Shown here piece by piece: positions 50,533 to 59,253 of a stretch of DNA of 64,000 bases. The DNA comes from JANSWP01 sp041941305 (GTDB taxonomy: Bacteria; Bacteroidota; Bacteroidia; Chitinophagales; Saprospiraceae), in the NCBI GenBank assembly GCA_041941305.1, contig JBGTQJ010000042.1, positions 15,233 through 79,232 of the forward strand, written 5' to 3'. Made by a program: the position numbers and the translations under genes. The notes beneath the pieces are model-generated. The model made no database searches. It worked only from the letters and a program-made list of their open reading frames with translations, and was not told the origin of the DNA. Position 1 is the stretch's first letter, and each line of letters starts with the position of its first letter.

Positions 50533-52959
50533 ATGTTCAAAAACAACCTAAAAATAGCCATACGGAATCTTCGGAAATTCAAAGGATATGCAGCCATCAA
50601 TATCGCTGGTCTGGCGATTGGGGTGGCAGCTTGTTTATTGATTTTGCAGTTTGTGACGGATGAGTTTAGTTTTGACCAACACCACAAAAATGGGGAGCGA
50701 CTGTATCGGGTAGATACCGAATTTACCATTAGTGGAGAGACGCGAAAATCAAGCTCTACGCCTTCTCCACTGGCTTGGGCATTGAAAAAAGATTTTCCAG
50801 AAGTAGAAGAGGCAGCTCGTATATACAAAGTGCCGGATGTAGACAAATGGCTGTTGAAGTATGAGGAAAATTCCTTTTACGAAAAACTGGGTGCTTTTGC
50901 AGACAGTAACTTCTTCGAAGTGCTGACCTTCGATTTTTTGAAGGGAGATGCCAGTACTGCTTTGGATCAACCCTATTCGATAGTTATTTCGGATAAAGTG
51001 GCAAGCAAATTATTTGGTGATGAGGAACCAATAGGGAAAACCATAGAAGTCAATTGTTCCTGGGGAGAAAATGATTACCAGATAACAGGTGTTTTTGATA
51101 GCGATAAATACCAATCTCATTTAAACGCCAGCCTCTACATATCGGGTATGAGCGCCAATATTGGACGCCGATTTTATCGATTGCAGGAATGGGGAGGCAA
51201 TAACCTGTTTTTCACTTACATCCGCTTACAGGAAGGGGCAGATCCAAACTTATTGACTGCCAAATTGCCCAAGTGGATGGAAGGATATGCTGGTGAGCGA
51301 TTTCGGGAATTGGGTATTCATAAGGAACATTACCTGACACCCGTTTCAGATATTTATTTGCGCGCAGAATCTGGAAACTGGTTTGGAGGAACTGGAGACA
51401 TCACGTTTATCTACATTTTGATTTCTGTTGCAGCATTCATATTGTTGATTGCCTGTATCAATTTCATGAATTTGGCAACTGCCAAAGCCACCCTTCGGGC
51501 AAAGGAAGTAGGCGTGCGAAAAGTCACTGGCGCCAGCAAAACCATCTTGATTCAACAATTCATGACGGAAGCTCTGGTATATGCTTCTGTGGCAGTGGTA
51601 ATTGCATACGTTTTGGCAGAGATGTCTTTGCCAGTGTTCAATGCTTTAGTGGAAAAACAACTTACAATTCAATTGTTGGATGGACAAGTATTGGCTTGGT
51701 TGATGGCTTTTATCGCCCTTACAACTTTAGTGGCAGGAAGCTATCCCGCCTTGTATTTGTCTTCTTTTAGCCCTGTGAAGATTTTCAGAAATAATTTTGG
51801 CAATAAGCTCTCTTCCAGGCAGGTGCGAAAAGGACTTGTGGTCGTACAATTCATCATTTCCATTGCTTTGATTCAAGGCATTTTGGTTATCAATGAACAA
51901 ATGAATTATGTGCGCAACAAAAACCTGGGCTTTAATCCCGAGGCGAAAATCGTGATGCCTGTCAGTACCTGGGAGACCTACCTAAATTTTGAACCGTTGC
52001 GCAATGAATTGCTACAAAACAACCAAATACAGCAAGTCGCTGCAGCCAGTAGCTACCCCGGAGAAATCAACCTCGAAACCTATTTCTTTTTCAAAGAAGG
52101 ACAAACCCCAGATGAAGGCTTCCACGCTTTCAGCACCAATGTCACTCCCGAGTTCATGGAAATGATGGATTTTGAATTGCTAAAAGGACGTTTTTTCGAT
52201 CGCGAACGCTTGTCGGATACGACGAGTACAGTCGTGCTTTCGGAAACGACGGTAAAGGGAATGGGTTTCACTATGGACAATGTGCTGGGACAAAGAGTAT
52301 TTCGGGAATGGCAAGGACAAAAATTTGAATGGGAAGTCATTGGTGTTGTAAAAGATTTTCATTCTGCCTCCCTGCATCGCCAAATCCGGGGGCAGGTATT
52401 CGAATGGAATCCTCAATGGTTGTACAATTATTTCCTCACTTCCGTAGAAACTCAAAACATTCCAAAACTCCTGAAATCAATGGAAAATACCTGGACGACC
52501 ATCAATCCAGAAGTACCTTTTGAATTTCAATTTATGGAAGAGCGCTTACAGCAAAACTACCTCGCAGACCAACGCATGAGTGGCTTGATTTTCTGGGGAA
52601 CCTTACTAGCGATATTTATTTCCTGCCTCGGTTTGTTTGGCTTAGCTGCCTTTGCCGCCGAGCGCCGTGAAAAAGAGATTGGCGTCCGCAAAGTATTGGG
52701 TGCCTCTACGACCAGTATTGTAGCATTATTGTCCAAAGATTTCATCAAATTGATATTGGTGGCCCTGGTAGTCGCCATCCCTGTGAGCTGGTATAGCATG
52801 AACCAATGGCTCAATGATTTTGCCTATCGCATCAACATTGAGTGGTGGGTTTTTGCCTTATCTGGCATCCTGGCTATAGGCATTGCCCTGTTGACCGTAA
52901 GTTTTCAGAGTGTTAAAGCAGCCATTGCCAATCCAATTCAGTCGTTAAGAAATGAATAA
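50533..52959 (+). CDS. ABC transporter permease, MacB/FtsX type
   Basis: 808 residues with two FtsX halves. The opening NLKIAIRNLRKFKGYAAINIAGLAIGVAA is typical of Bacteroidota MacB-like permeases. A large periplasmic MacB_PCD domain follows, then FtsX cores with KEVGVRKVTGASK (about residue 330) and KEIGVRKVLGAST (about residue 715). Eight transmembrane helices can be traced. It would need an ATPase of the LolD/MacB kind; none is adjacent here, and the only candidate in the window is 31274-31936. The substrate is unknown. The next gene begins 60 bases downstream, possibly co-transcribed. Confidence 0.92.
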   Translation: MFKNNLKIAIRNLRKFKGYAAINIAGLAIGVAACLLILQFVTDEFSFDQHHKNGERLYRVDTEFTISGETRKSSSTPSPLAWALKKDFPEVEEAARIYKVPDVDKWLLKYEENSFYEKLGAFADSNFFEVLTFDFLKGDASTALDQPYSIVISDKVASKLFGDEEPIGKTIEVNCSWGENDYQITGVFDSDKYQSHLNASLYISGMSANIGRRFYRLQEWGGNNLFFTYIRLQEGADPNLLTAKLPKWMEGYAGERFRELGIHKEHYLTPVSDIYLRAESGNWFGGTGDITFIYILISVAAFILLIACINFMNLATAKATLRAKEVGVRKVTGASKTILIQQFMTEALVYASVAVVIAYVLAEMSLPVFNALVEKQLTIQLLDGQVLAWLMAFIALTTLVAGSYPALYLSSFSPVKIFRNNFGNKLSSRQVRKGLVVVQFIISIALIQGILVINEQMNYVRNKNLGFNPEAKIVMPVSTWETYLNFEPLRNELLQNNQIQQVAAASSYPGEINLETYFFFKEGQTPDEGFHAFSTNVTPEFMEMMDFELLKGRFFDRERLSDTTSTVVLSETTVKGMGFTMDNVLGQRVFREWQGQKFEWEVIGVVKDFHSASLHRQIRGQVFEWNPQWLYNYFLTSVETQNIPKLLKSMENTWTTINPEVPFEFQFMEERLQQNYLADQRMSGLIFWGTLLAIFISCLGLFGLAAFAAERREKEIGVRKVLGASTTSIVALLSKDFIKLILVALVVAIPVSWYSMNQWLNDFAYRINIEWWVFALSGILAIGIALLTVSFQSVKAAIANPIQSLRNE

Positions 52960-52968
52960 ACCACAAAA

Positions 52969-53000
52969 CTGCAGCGAGCCACACAGTGGCGATGCTGCAG
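52969..53000. other. Hairpin between the permease and S41 genes
   Basis: CTGCAGC (52969-52975) pairs with GCTGCAG (52994-53000), with an inner CCAC/GTGG stem. It may attenuate or process the bicistronic transcript. It lacks a T-run. Confidence 0.5.
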
Positions 53001-53019
53001 AATACAAAAACCAACCTTT

Positions 53020-54669
53020 ATGAAATTTTTTTTCCTTTCCATTTTTGCTTTTAGTTTCCTAGCTTGTACTTCCGCTCAGATAGATATTTCGGCTACTGCC
53101 TGGCAGGAGGATTTGCGTTTTCTGCAAAAAACGGTGCATGCTGATTATCCTTTTTTGTTTAAGAAAACCACATCTGAAAAATTTGATAAGATGGTGGAGG
53201 AATTGTACAACTCCATTCCTCAGATGCAGGAACATGAAATCGTGACCGGCTTTGCAAGGATTGTTTCCTCCTTTGAATATGGACATACGGTATTGGGCAT
53301 GCGGGGCAGCAATTTCAAATACCATACATTGCCTTTAAATTTTTATTTATTTAATGATGGACTATACATCGAAGGGGTGCATAGGGATTACGAGACCGTA
53401 TTGGGGGCAAAGGTTTTGGAAATTGGTGGTAGGAATGTAGAAGAAGTGATGAAAATGGTCCGCCCAGTTGTACCGGCAGAAAATGATCAGTTTTACAAAG
53501 CTTATGGTTTGGGTTATATGCGCATTCCCGAAATTCTACATGCTCAGGGAGTCATTGATGAATTGACAAATGACTTATCATTAAAGCTGGAAAAAGAAGG
53601 AGATACGTTCGAGCAAACCATTACCGCAATCCCTGTTCAAAGAACGCCAGGTGATTATGGCTTTTCAAAAAATGAAGGAGATTGGCTGGGTGCAAGAGAC
53701 CAAAGCGAAACGCCTTATTATTTGAAGCATTTGGACAAGATCTATTATTACGAATATTTACCGGAAGAAAAAGCAGTATATGTACGCCAAAGCCAGATAC
53801 AGGACGACCCCTCTGAAAACATCCCTGATTTTTATGAAAAAGTATTCGATTTTGTAGAAAACAATGAGGTGGAGAAATTGATACTGGATGTACGCTTGAA
53901 TGGTGGAGGCAATAATTACAAAAACAAACCAGTCGTCACTGGCATCATCAAAACAGAAAAAATCAATCAGACAGGCAAATTATTTGTCATCATCGGTCGC
54001 CGTACTTTTTCTGCCTGCCAAAACCTGGTCAATGAATTAGACAATTACACCAATGCCATCTTTGTCGGCGAACCCACCGCTGAAAACATCAACTTTTATG
54101 GCGACAATCGCGGAGTGGAATTGCCCAATAGTAAATTATCCGTCTATCTCTCCTTTGCCTGGTGGCAAGACAAACCCCAATGGGAAAATGACGATTGGTT
54201 AGCACCCCACATCGCAGTGGATATGAGCTTTGAAGAATTTAGAAGCAATCAAGATCCTGCTTTGGATGCTGCTTTGAATTTTTCGACAGATAATTTCATC
54301 CTCGATCCCATGGCTTATTTTACAGAATTATTCATGGCTCAAAAGATAGATTTATTGCAAACGGAGGCAGTGAGAATGGTCAATGATCCCAATTATCGCT
54401 TTTTTGATTTTGAAGGAGAATTCAACAGTGTGGGTTACCGACTACTGGGTAATAATCAAGTTGAAGAAGCGATTTATGTATTCACCATGAATTCCCAACT
54501 ATTTCCTACATCTGCAAATACCTGGGATAGCCTGGGAGAAGCCTATTGGAAAGCCAATCAAAAAGAAAAAGCAATCGAATATTACAACAAAGCCATTTCC
54601 TTGGATCCAGATGGAGGGGTAGGTGACAATGCCAGAAAGATGTTGAAACAAATTGAAGCAGGAAAGTAA
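53020..54669 (+). CDS. S41-like peptidase with C-terminal TPR, probable lipoprotein
   Basis: 549 residues. The signal FAFSFLACTSAQ is a plausible lipobox (LAC). The middle (about 260-430) has the tail-specific-protease fold: EKLILDVRLNGGGNN, then GRRTFSACQN with the probable nucleophile serine at about residue 330, and FVGEPTAENINFYGDN. No PDZ domain was recognised and the usual catalytic lysine position is unclear, so activity is uncertain. The last about 70 residues are a TPR pair (NTWDSLGEAYWKANQKEKAI). Its 3' end borders a 2'-5' RNA ligase relic on the other strand. Confidence 0.8.
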   Translation: MKFFFLSIFAFSFLACTSAQIDISATAWQEDLRFLQKTVHADYPFLFKKTTSEKFDKMVEELYNSIPQMQEHEIVTGFARIVSSFEYGHTVLGMRGSNFKYHTLPLNFYLFNDGLYIEGVHRDYETVLGAKVLEIGGRNVEEVMKMVRPVVPAENDQFYKAYGLGYMRIPEILHAQGVIDELTNDLSLKLEKEGDTFEQTITAIPVQRTPGDYGFSKNEGDWLGARDQSETPYYLKHLDKIYYYEYLPEEKAVYVRQSQIQDDPSENIPDFYEKVFDFVENNEVEKLILDVRLNGGGNNYKNKPVVTGIIKTEKINQTGKLFVIIGRRTFSACQNLVNELDNYTNAIFVGEPTAENINFYGDNRGVELPNSKLSVYLSFAWWQDKPQWENDDWLAPHIAVDMSFEEFRSNQDPALDAALNFSTDNFILDPMAYFTELFMAQKIDLLQTEAVRMVNDPNYRFFDFEGEFNSVGYRLLGNNQVEEAIYVFTMNSQLFPTSANTWDSLGEAYWKANQKEKAIEYYNKAISLDPDGGVGDNARKMLKQIEAGK

Positions 54670-54825
54670 AAAAGTCTCCTTAGGAGTTACAAAGGTGATG
54701 TGAGGTGGAGACTTCCAAGCGTGCTTTGAACCAAAGTGTTTGGCAATAAAATGTTTATAATCGGTAACTTCTTCCTGTATTTCATCATTTGGTAAAAGGG
54801 CAATTAGAAAAAAGGTATCTTGTAT
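54664..54825 (-). pseudogene. 2'-5' RNA ligase family, N-terminal remnant
   Basis: On the minus strand, FFLIALLPNDEIQEEVTDYK followed by HFGSKHAWKSPPHITF matches the N-terminal part of LigT/ThpR-type 2'-5' RNA ligases, including the first HxT motif (HIT). Full proteins are about 180-200 residues; here about 54 are left. The gene is cut at its 3' side by the end of the S41 gene, and its 5' side is replaced by an 8-bp tandem array, so there is no proper start. Confidence 0.65.
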
Positions 54826-54828
54826 AAG

Positions 54829-54920
54829 AGAGATTGAGAGATTGAGAGATTGAGAGATTGAGAGATTGAGAGATTGAGAGATTGAGAGTTTGAGAGTTTG
54901 AGAGATTGAGAGTTTGAGAG
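54829..54920. repeat. 8-bp tandem repeat array
   Basis: The unit AGAGATTG is repeated 11 times, with variants AGAGTTTG in the distal part. As 8 is not a multiple of 3, each added or lost copy would shift any reading frame. It runs into the RNA ligase relic and resembles the 31219-31266 array in reverse complement. Confidence 0.9.
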
Positions 54921-55310
54921 AATCCTTCCTGATTAATTCGCAAACTATAAACAATATTACCGAAGGTAAGGAAGTTTTAGTGTTTTGAAGGTTAAAGGAA
55001 ATAAGTTCTGAGGTATTCAAAAAGATTGCCTAGCCTCAAAAAATAGCCAGAAGTAAAATAAGAAATAAAAAAGGGGGAAGTTATATTTTATCCCGACTTA
55101 TGTGTATTTTCGCACAACCACCAAAATCCTGCCCGTAAAATGAGAAGCGGGTGAGACTCCCAACCTTGTATTTCAACAACTAAATTATCCCACAAGAATT
55201 TTGCACCAGATTATTTACAACATTTGATTGTTATAATTGCTTGATTGCCAGTACGATATTATCTGAATAGTACTTTTCGTATTAAGTTGTCCAACAATTC
55301 TAACTATCTA
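54921..55310. other. Intergenic region left of the SRPBCC leader
   Basis: No gene is seen. The stretch is AT-rich with no recognised repeat apart from its borders, and no exact TAnnTTTG box for the plus-strand gene at 55396. Confidence 0.35.
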
Positions 55311-55369
55311 AGAGTTTGTTTAAATTTTAACTACTTGAAAATCAAGAAGTTAAAATTTAAACAAACTCT
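55311..55369. repeat. 28-bp-arm palindrome in the SRPBCC leader
   Basis: Arms 55311-55338 and 55342-55369 are complementary with one mismatch and a 3-base loop, ending in AGAGTTTGTTTAAATTT. It lies 26 bases before the start at 55396. The outer sequence resembles the ends of the elements at 15241 and 34633. It is either a leader hairpin or a palindromic mobile unit. Confidence 0.7.
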
Positions 55370-55395
55370 AAAATCATTAAACAAAGTCAAATTGT

Positions 55396-56010
55396 ATGAA
55401 AATCTTAAAAATTGTTTTGGGCCTTGTTGCCGCTCTTTTGGTTATTTTCCTTGCACTTGGAATGATTACACCTTCTATCGAGTTTTCAAATGAAGTAGAA
55501 GTGGATAAACCACTCCAGGAAGCATGGGCAGTTTACATGGACGAAAGCAAATTGACGGAATGGTTACCTAGCATTGAAAGTATTGAACTACAAAGTGGAA
55601 ATCAAAATGAAGTTGGAAGCACCTATTTGATTAAAATTGATCACGAAGGTCAAAAAATGGAAATGACCGAAGAAATCACTGCCTTGAAAGAAAATGAGTT
55701 GATGTCTATGAAGTTTTCGGGTCAAGGCTTTGACCAAACCCTTGATATGAACTTTAGCGAAAAAGATGGAAAAACCATTATTTCTTCCAGTGGAAATATG
55801 ACTGGCAAGGGGATGTTCATGCGATCCATTTTTGCATTGAATAAATCAGCCATGGCCAAGCAGGATTTGGAAGTTTTGAATAACCTGAAAGGCGTTATCG
55901 AATCCAACACGACGGATTATTTTCCCGAGCCTGAAATGGAAGCTGCAGTAATGTCCGAAGACGGTGCTGTGGAAGCAACAGAAGAAGCAGCTGACGAGTC
56001 AATTCAGTAA
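55396..56010 (+). CDS. Membrane-anchored SRPBCC-like protein
   Basis: 204 residues. One N-terminal hydrophobic helix (IVLGLVAALLVIFLALGMI) may anchor it. The rest has the SRPBCC/START-like pattern: SNEVEVDKPLQEAWAVYMDE, KLTEWLPSIESIEL, NEVGSTYLIKID and a late helix NKSAMAKQDLEVLNNLKGVIE. The C-terminal tail is very acidic. The family binds hydrophobic ligands. The start is the ATG that opens the hydrophobic helix. Function is unknown. Confidence 0.75.
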   Translation: MKILKIVLGLVAALLVIFLALGMITPSIEFSNEVEVDKPLQEAWAVYMDESKLTEWLPSIESIELQSGNQNEVGSTYLIKIDHEGQKMEMTEEITALKENELMSMKFSGQGFDQTLDMNFSEKDGKTIISSSGNMTGKGMFMRSIFALNKSAMAKQDLEVLNNLKGVIESNTTDYFPEPEMEAAVMSEDGAVEATEEAADESIQ

Positions 56011-56025
56011 TTGAACCAAAAGATG

Positions 56026-56106
56026 AGACCTGCCAGGTTTTCTTGATTGAAATGTGGAAATGGATAAATGAGGCTGACTTTTGTAAAAATGAAACCTGGC
56101 AGGTCT
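56026..56106. repeat. Inverted repeat AGACCTGCCAGGTTT after the SRPBCC gene
   Basis: AGACCTGCCAGGTTT (56026-56040) pairs perfectly with AAACCTGGCAGGTCT (56092-56106). A third partial copy, GACCTGCC, follows at about 56121. ACCTG-CAGGT palindromes of this form are common REP-like units in Bacteroidota, in my recollection. It could also end the upstream transcript. Confidence 0.5.
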
Positions 56107-56359
56107 TGTCAAGTTAAAATGACCTGCCCCAAGCTTAATTTGATGTACTTTGTTTTATGCAATAAGGATCCTCTTTAGAAAAATCAATAAGCCACACACC
56201 ACTTCCTGCCAATACTCAAAAAAACGTCAAAAATCAATACTGACTTCCATCTCTTCCCATTTCACTTCGTAATCTTTTTTTTTGAAATTGGAAAACCAAA
56301 CCTTTGCAGTAGGATTTATTCCAAGAACCCCATTTGCTCAATCTCAAAAAAACAAAATC

Positions 56360-56467
56360 ATGAAAACAAAGGAACGGATTTTCTACTGTGGCATTTTTCT
56401 ATTCTCCTGCCTAACTACTTTTACCATAATTCAAATTGCCCTGAGGATCAGCTGGGAAGTATTCTGA
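56360..56467 (+). CDS. Small single-pass membrane protein, hypothetical
   Basis: 35 residues from the ATG at 56360: KTKERIFYCGIFLFSCLTTF, then TIIQIALRISWEVF, a single hydrophobic helix with charged ends. The ATG follows an A-rich stretch (AAAAAACAAAATC). No similarity is recognised, so it may not be real; it lies just before a convergent minus-strand gene. Confidence 0.3.
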   Translation: MKTKERIFYCGIFLFSCLTTFTIIQIALRISWEVF

Positions 56468-56472
56468 ACCTC

Positions 56473-57165
56473 TTACTTTAGAAACTTTGATATCATTTGC
56501 GCAAGCATTTCCTTGTTCACTTTTTCAATAGGGTGAGGGAAGTTCTGAATCATCATCAAATCTCCATACGGTAAATTATCGGCAATGATTCTGGATTCTT
56601 CCATGGTTACCATATTGTCCAGTTCACCAACAGTAATCAAAACCCTTTTTTTAATCAATTTGAACGTCTCGGATTTCCAGGCATCCCCATTCCCAAGGTT
56701 GGTCATCATATTAGCAGTTTTACGTAAGAGTTTTTTCCAATCTAGCGGCTCATGTCTTTGTTTCAGCATTGCAGCAAATTTGGGCACCTTCTCCTCAATT
56801 TTTTCTGGATTCAACATTTTGACTTCCTTTGCCGCAGATGCTGGTGTCCATTCAAATTTGGTTCCCAAGGTCATTATTTTCCTTGCTTTTTCCGGATAAT
56901 GACAGGCAAAAACCAAAGCCGCATAACCGCCCATGCTATAACCAAAAAAATGGCTTTCCTCAATAGCATAGGCCTTCATAAAATCTGAAATGTCATCCGC
57001 AAACAAGTCCATCGAAAATGGCTCTGAGCTTGGTCGCCCACCATGACCCAAGAAATTGAAAGCATGAACCATAAAGTCGTCAGCCAACAACTCTTTCAGT
57101 TCATTAAATTGAGCTTTACTACCCAGCGCCCCGTGTAAGAGAATCAAGTGTTTTTTTTCATTCAT
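56473..57165 (-). CDS. Alpha/beta hydrolase
   Basis: 230 residues with the hydrolase set: HLILLHGALGSKAQF, nucleophile elbow FFGYSMGGYAAL, acid in VLITVGELDNMV and histidine in NFPHPIEKVN. NFLGHGGRPSSEPF is the usual segment after the oxyanion loop. There is no signal peptide. It follows the POT transporter gene by 68 bases on the same strand and might belong to one transcript. Substrate unknown. Confidence 0.85.
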   Translation of the reverse strand: MNEKKHLILLHGALGSKAQFNELKELLADDFMVHAFNFLGHGGRPSSEPFSMDLFADDISDFMKAYAIEESHFFGYSMGGYAALVFACHYPEKARKIMTLGTKFEWTPASAAKEVKMLNPEKIEEKVPKFAAMLKQRHEPLDWKKLLRKTANMMTNLGNGDAWKSETFKLIKKRVLITVGELDNMVTMEESRIIADNLPYGDLMMIQNFPHPIEKVNKEMLAQMISKFLK

Positions 57166-57233
57166 TGTTTGGATGGTTTATTTGAATTTGGGTTCATAAT
57201 GTATTTGTCAAACTTTGTCAACCATCAACCCAC

Positions 57234-58976
57234 TTACTTCACCTCCTGCATCAACTTCTTCAAAACAGGATTCAATGCTATGATCAACAATCCAGCAGCA
57301 AAAGGAACAATGGTAAAAATCAAAAAGAAAGAACTAAGTGAATATTCTGCTGTAATTCTATCGATCATGCCACCGGCTGTATGAGCCAGTTTGTTTCCGG
57401 TCGCAATCGCCAAATACCAGACACCGAAGAGAAAAGCAATCATCCTGGGTGGTACCAATTTACTCACGAAAGACAATCCAACGGGCGCGACACAGAGCTC
57501 TCCCAGTGTATGGAAAAAATAAGCCATAATAAGCCAGAACATACTCACCTGTGCTGTCAAAGCTCCTTTAGCCACCCCACTGGTTCCAATGACCAGGAAT
57601 AAAAATCCAGTTCCTAGTAAGAAGAATCCTAGTCCATATTTGACGGCGGGAGGAGGGTTGAACTTGGTTTCCCACAATTTTGAAAATAATGGAGCAAACA
57701 TGATGATAAAGAGCGAATTCAAAATGGCAAACCAGGTGGCTGGAACTTCTGTCTCTGTATTCGAAAATTCCCGATTTAATTTGTAAATAACGATGCCCCA
57801 GATAACCACGAAACTAATGCCTAATATGACATTTGAAAGGGTGATGCGGCTGATGGTTTCTTTGAATAACCTGAATAATACCCAGGTGATAATTAATAAT
57901 GGTACTACAGTCACCACTGTATCTATTACTTTGAATATGTTTGCCGTATCGCCTGACAAAGCACGTGCAGTATAGTCTTTTGCAAAAATTGCCATAGAGC
58001 CTGCCGCCTGCTCGAATGATGCCCAAAAGAAGATGGTGAAAAAAGCAATAATGGCCACTGCTCCCAATCGTTTCATTTCACCAGGAGAATATCTTAAAAG
58101 ACGGCTAAGGAGAATGACGACGAATATGCCAATGGCTGTAAGAATTACAGAATTGGCAGCAGTTTCACCTCCTGGAATGATGCTAATTCCTGCTATTTTG
58201 GACATTGGATTATCAAAAATCCAGAGAATGGCAAGGACCGCAAATACAATAATCAATACTTTATCTAAAAGGGTAAAAGGATTTAATTTGACTCCTTCCT
58301 GAACCACTACCTCTTTCTCTTTTTTTGGTTTGGGCTTATCTCCGATATCTCCAAAAATTGGCGTAGCTAACCAAAATTGAAGCATCCCTAGAAACATAAA
58401 AATACCTGCCAAACCAAAACCCCAGCTCCATCCTACTTTTTCTCCCAAATATCCGCAAAGCATAATCCCCAAAAAGGCACCTCCATTTACTCCCATATAG
58501 AAAATGGTAAATGCCCCGTCTTTTTTCTCCGGATGTTTTTCATACATCTTGGAAATGGTAGAAACCATGTTGGGCTTGAAAAAACCAGTGCCGACTATCA
58601 ACAAACCGAGTCCAACATACAAGAAGAAGGGCGTATCCATAGCCATTGAAGCATGTCCAAGGGTCATTAAAAATGCGCCAATGATAATTGCCATTCGGGA
58701 GCCAGTAAAATTATCAGCTATATATCCACCCATTATTGGGGTCAGGTAAACCAGCAGTACATAAGTTCCAAATAGTGCCAGGGCATTTTCTCGTTCCCAA
58801 CCCCAACCTGGGTTGGTTACATCTATTGCCTGTACTAAAAATAAAACCAAAAGGGCACGCATCCCATAATAGGAAAACCGTTCCCACATTTCAGTAAAAA
58901 AAAGGACGAATAATCCAGAAGGATGCCCCAATACTGAGCCTTGCTCCTTCAATAAATCGAATTGTTGGTTTGACAT
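57234..58976 (-). CDS. POT/PTR family proton-coupled peptide transporter
   Basis: 580 residues, about 14 transmembrane helices. The proton-coupling motif ExxERFxYYG appears as EMWERFSYYGMRALL near the N terminus, and the family signatures TPIMGGYIADNFTGSR, GTGFFKPNMVSTI and FYMGVNGGAFLGI follow. It imports di- and tripeptides with protons into the cytoplasm. The long cytosolic loop between the two six-helix bundles (KPKPKKEKEVVVQEGV) is in the usual place. It is followed by the alpha/beta hydrolase gene. Confidence 0.93.
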   Translation of the reverse strand: MSNQQFDLLKEQGSVLGHPSGLFVLFFTEMWERFSYYGMRALLVLFLVQAIDVTNPGWGWERENALALFGTYVLLVYLTPIMGGYIADNFTGSRMAIIIGAFLMTLGHASMAMDTPFFLYVGLGLLIVGTGFFKPNMVSTISKMYEKHPEKKDGAFTIFYMGVNGGAFLGIMLCGYLGEKVGWSWGFGLAGIFMFLGMLQFWLATPIFGDIGDKPKPKKEKEVVVQEGVKLNPFTLLDKVLIIVFAVLAILWIFDNPMSKIAGISIIPGGETAANSVILTAIGIFVVILLSRLLRYSPGEMKRLGAVAIIAFFTIFFWASFEQAAGSMAIFAKDYTARALSGDTANIFKVIDTVVTVVPLLIITWVLFRLFKETISRITLSNVILGISFVVIWGIVIYKLNREFSNTETEVPATWFAILNSLFIIMFAPLFSKLWETKFNPPPAVKYGLGFFLLGTGFLFLVIGTSGVAKGALTAQVSMFWLIMAYFFHTLGELCVAPVGLSFVSKLVPPRMIAFLFGVWYLAIATGNKLAHTAGGMIDRITAEYSLSSFFLIFTIVPFAAGLLIIALNPVLKKLMQEVK

Positions 58977-59174
58977 TTTTTTTGTTTGACGGCCAAAAGG
59001 TTCACTGTGACCGTAATTAGGAATACTGCTGTAATTTGATAAAGGCCAACCTGATCATTTGATCACAGAAATACCTTATCACAGCAAAAAGAAGGGCACA
59101 ATTTAGGAAAATCCATTTATACCTTTTTAAAAATATAATTCTTTCAAATCTCCAAATTATAATTGAAAATTCGC

Positions 59175-59201
59175 TTGACAGTATCTGGTACTGTATATTT
59201 A
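59175..59201 (+). promoter_or_regulatory. Candidate promoter with palindromic operator for the DUF2235 gene
   Basis: TTG, then a 16-base spacer and TATATTTA, which misses the TAnnTTTG box by one base. The spacer is the palindrome ACAGTA-TCTGG-TACTGT (59178-59194). A repressor bound here would mask the promoter. The spacer is a little short for Bacteroidota promoters, so the call is tentative. Confidence 0.35.
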
Positions 59202-59253
59202 CGAGCACAGTGAAGGCAACAATCATCAAATTAAAAACCTAATACCAACTTAA

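Noticed and set aside
54829..54920. CRISPR-like array
   Set aside because: The units are contiguous 8-mers with no spacers; this is a simple tandem repeat.
59051..59064. TGATCATTTGATCA as a CRP-like operator for the POT gene
   Set aside because: Two overlapping palindromes and no matching promoter box; too little support.
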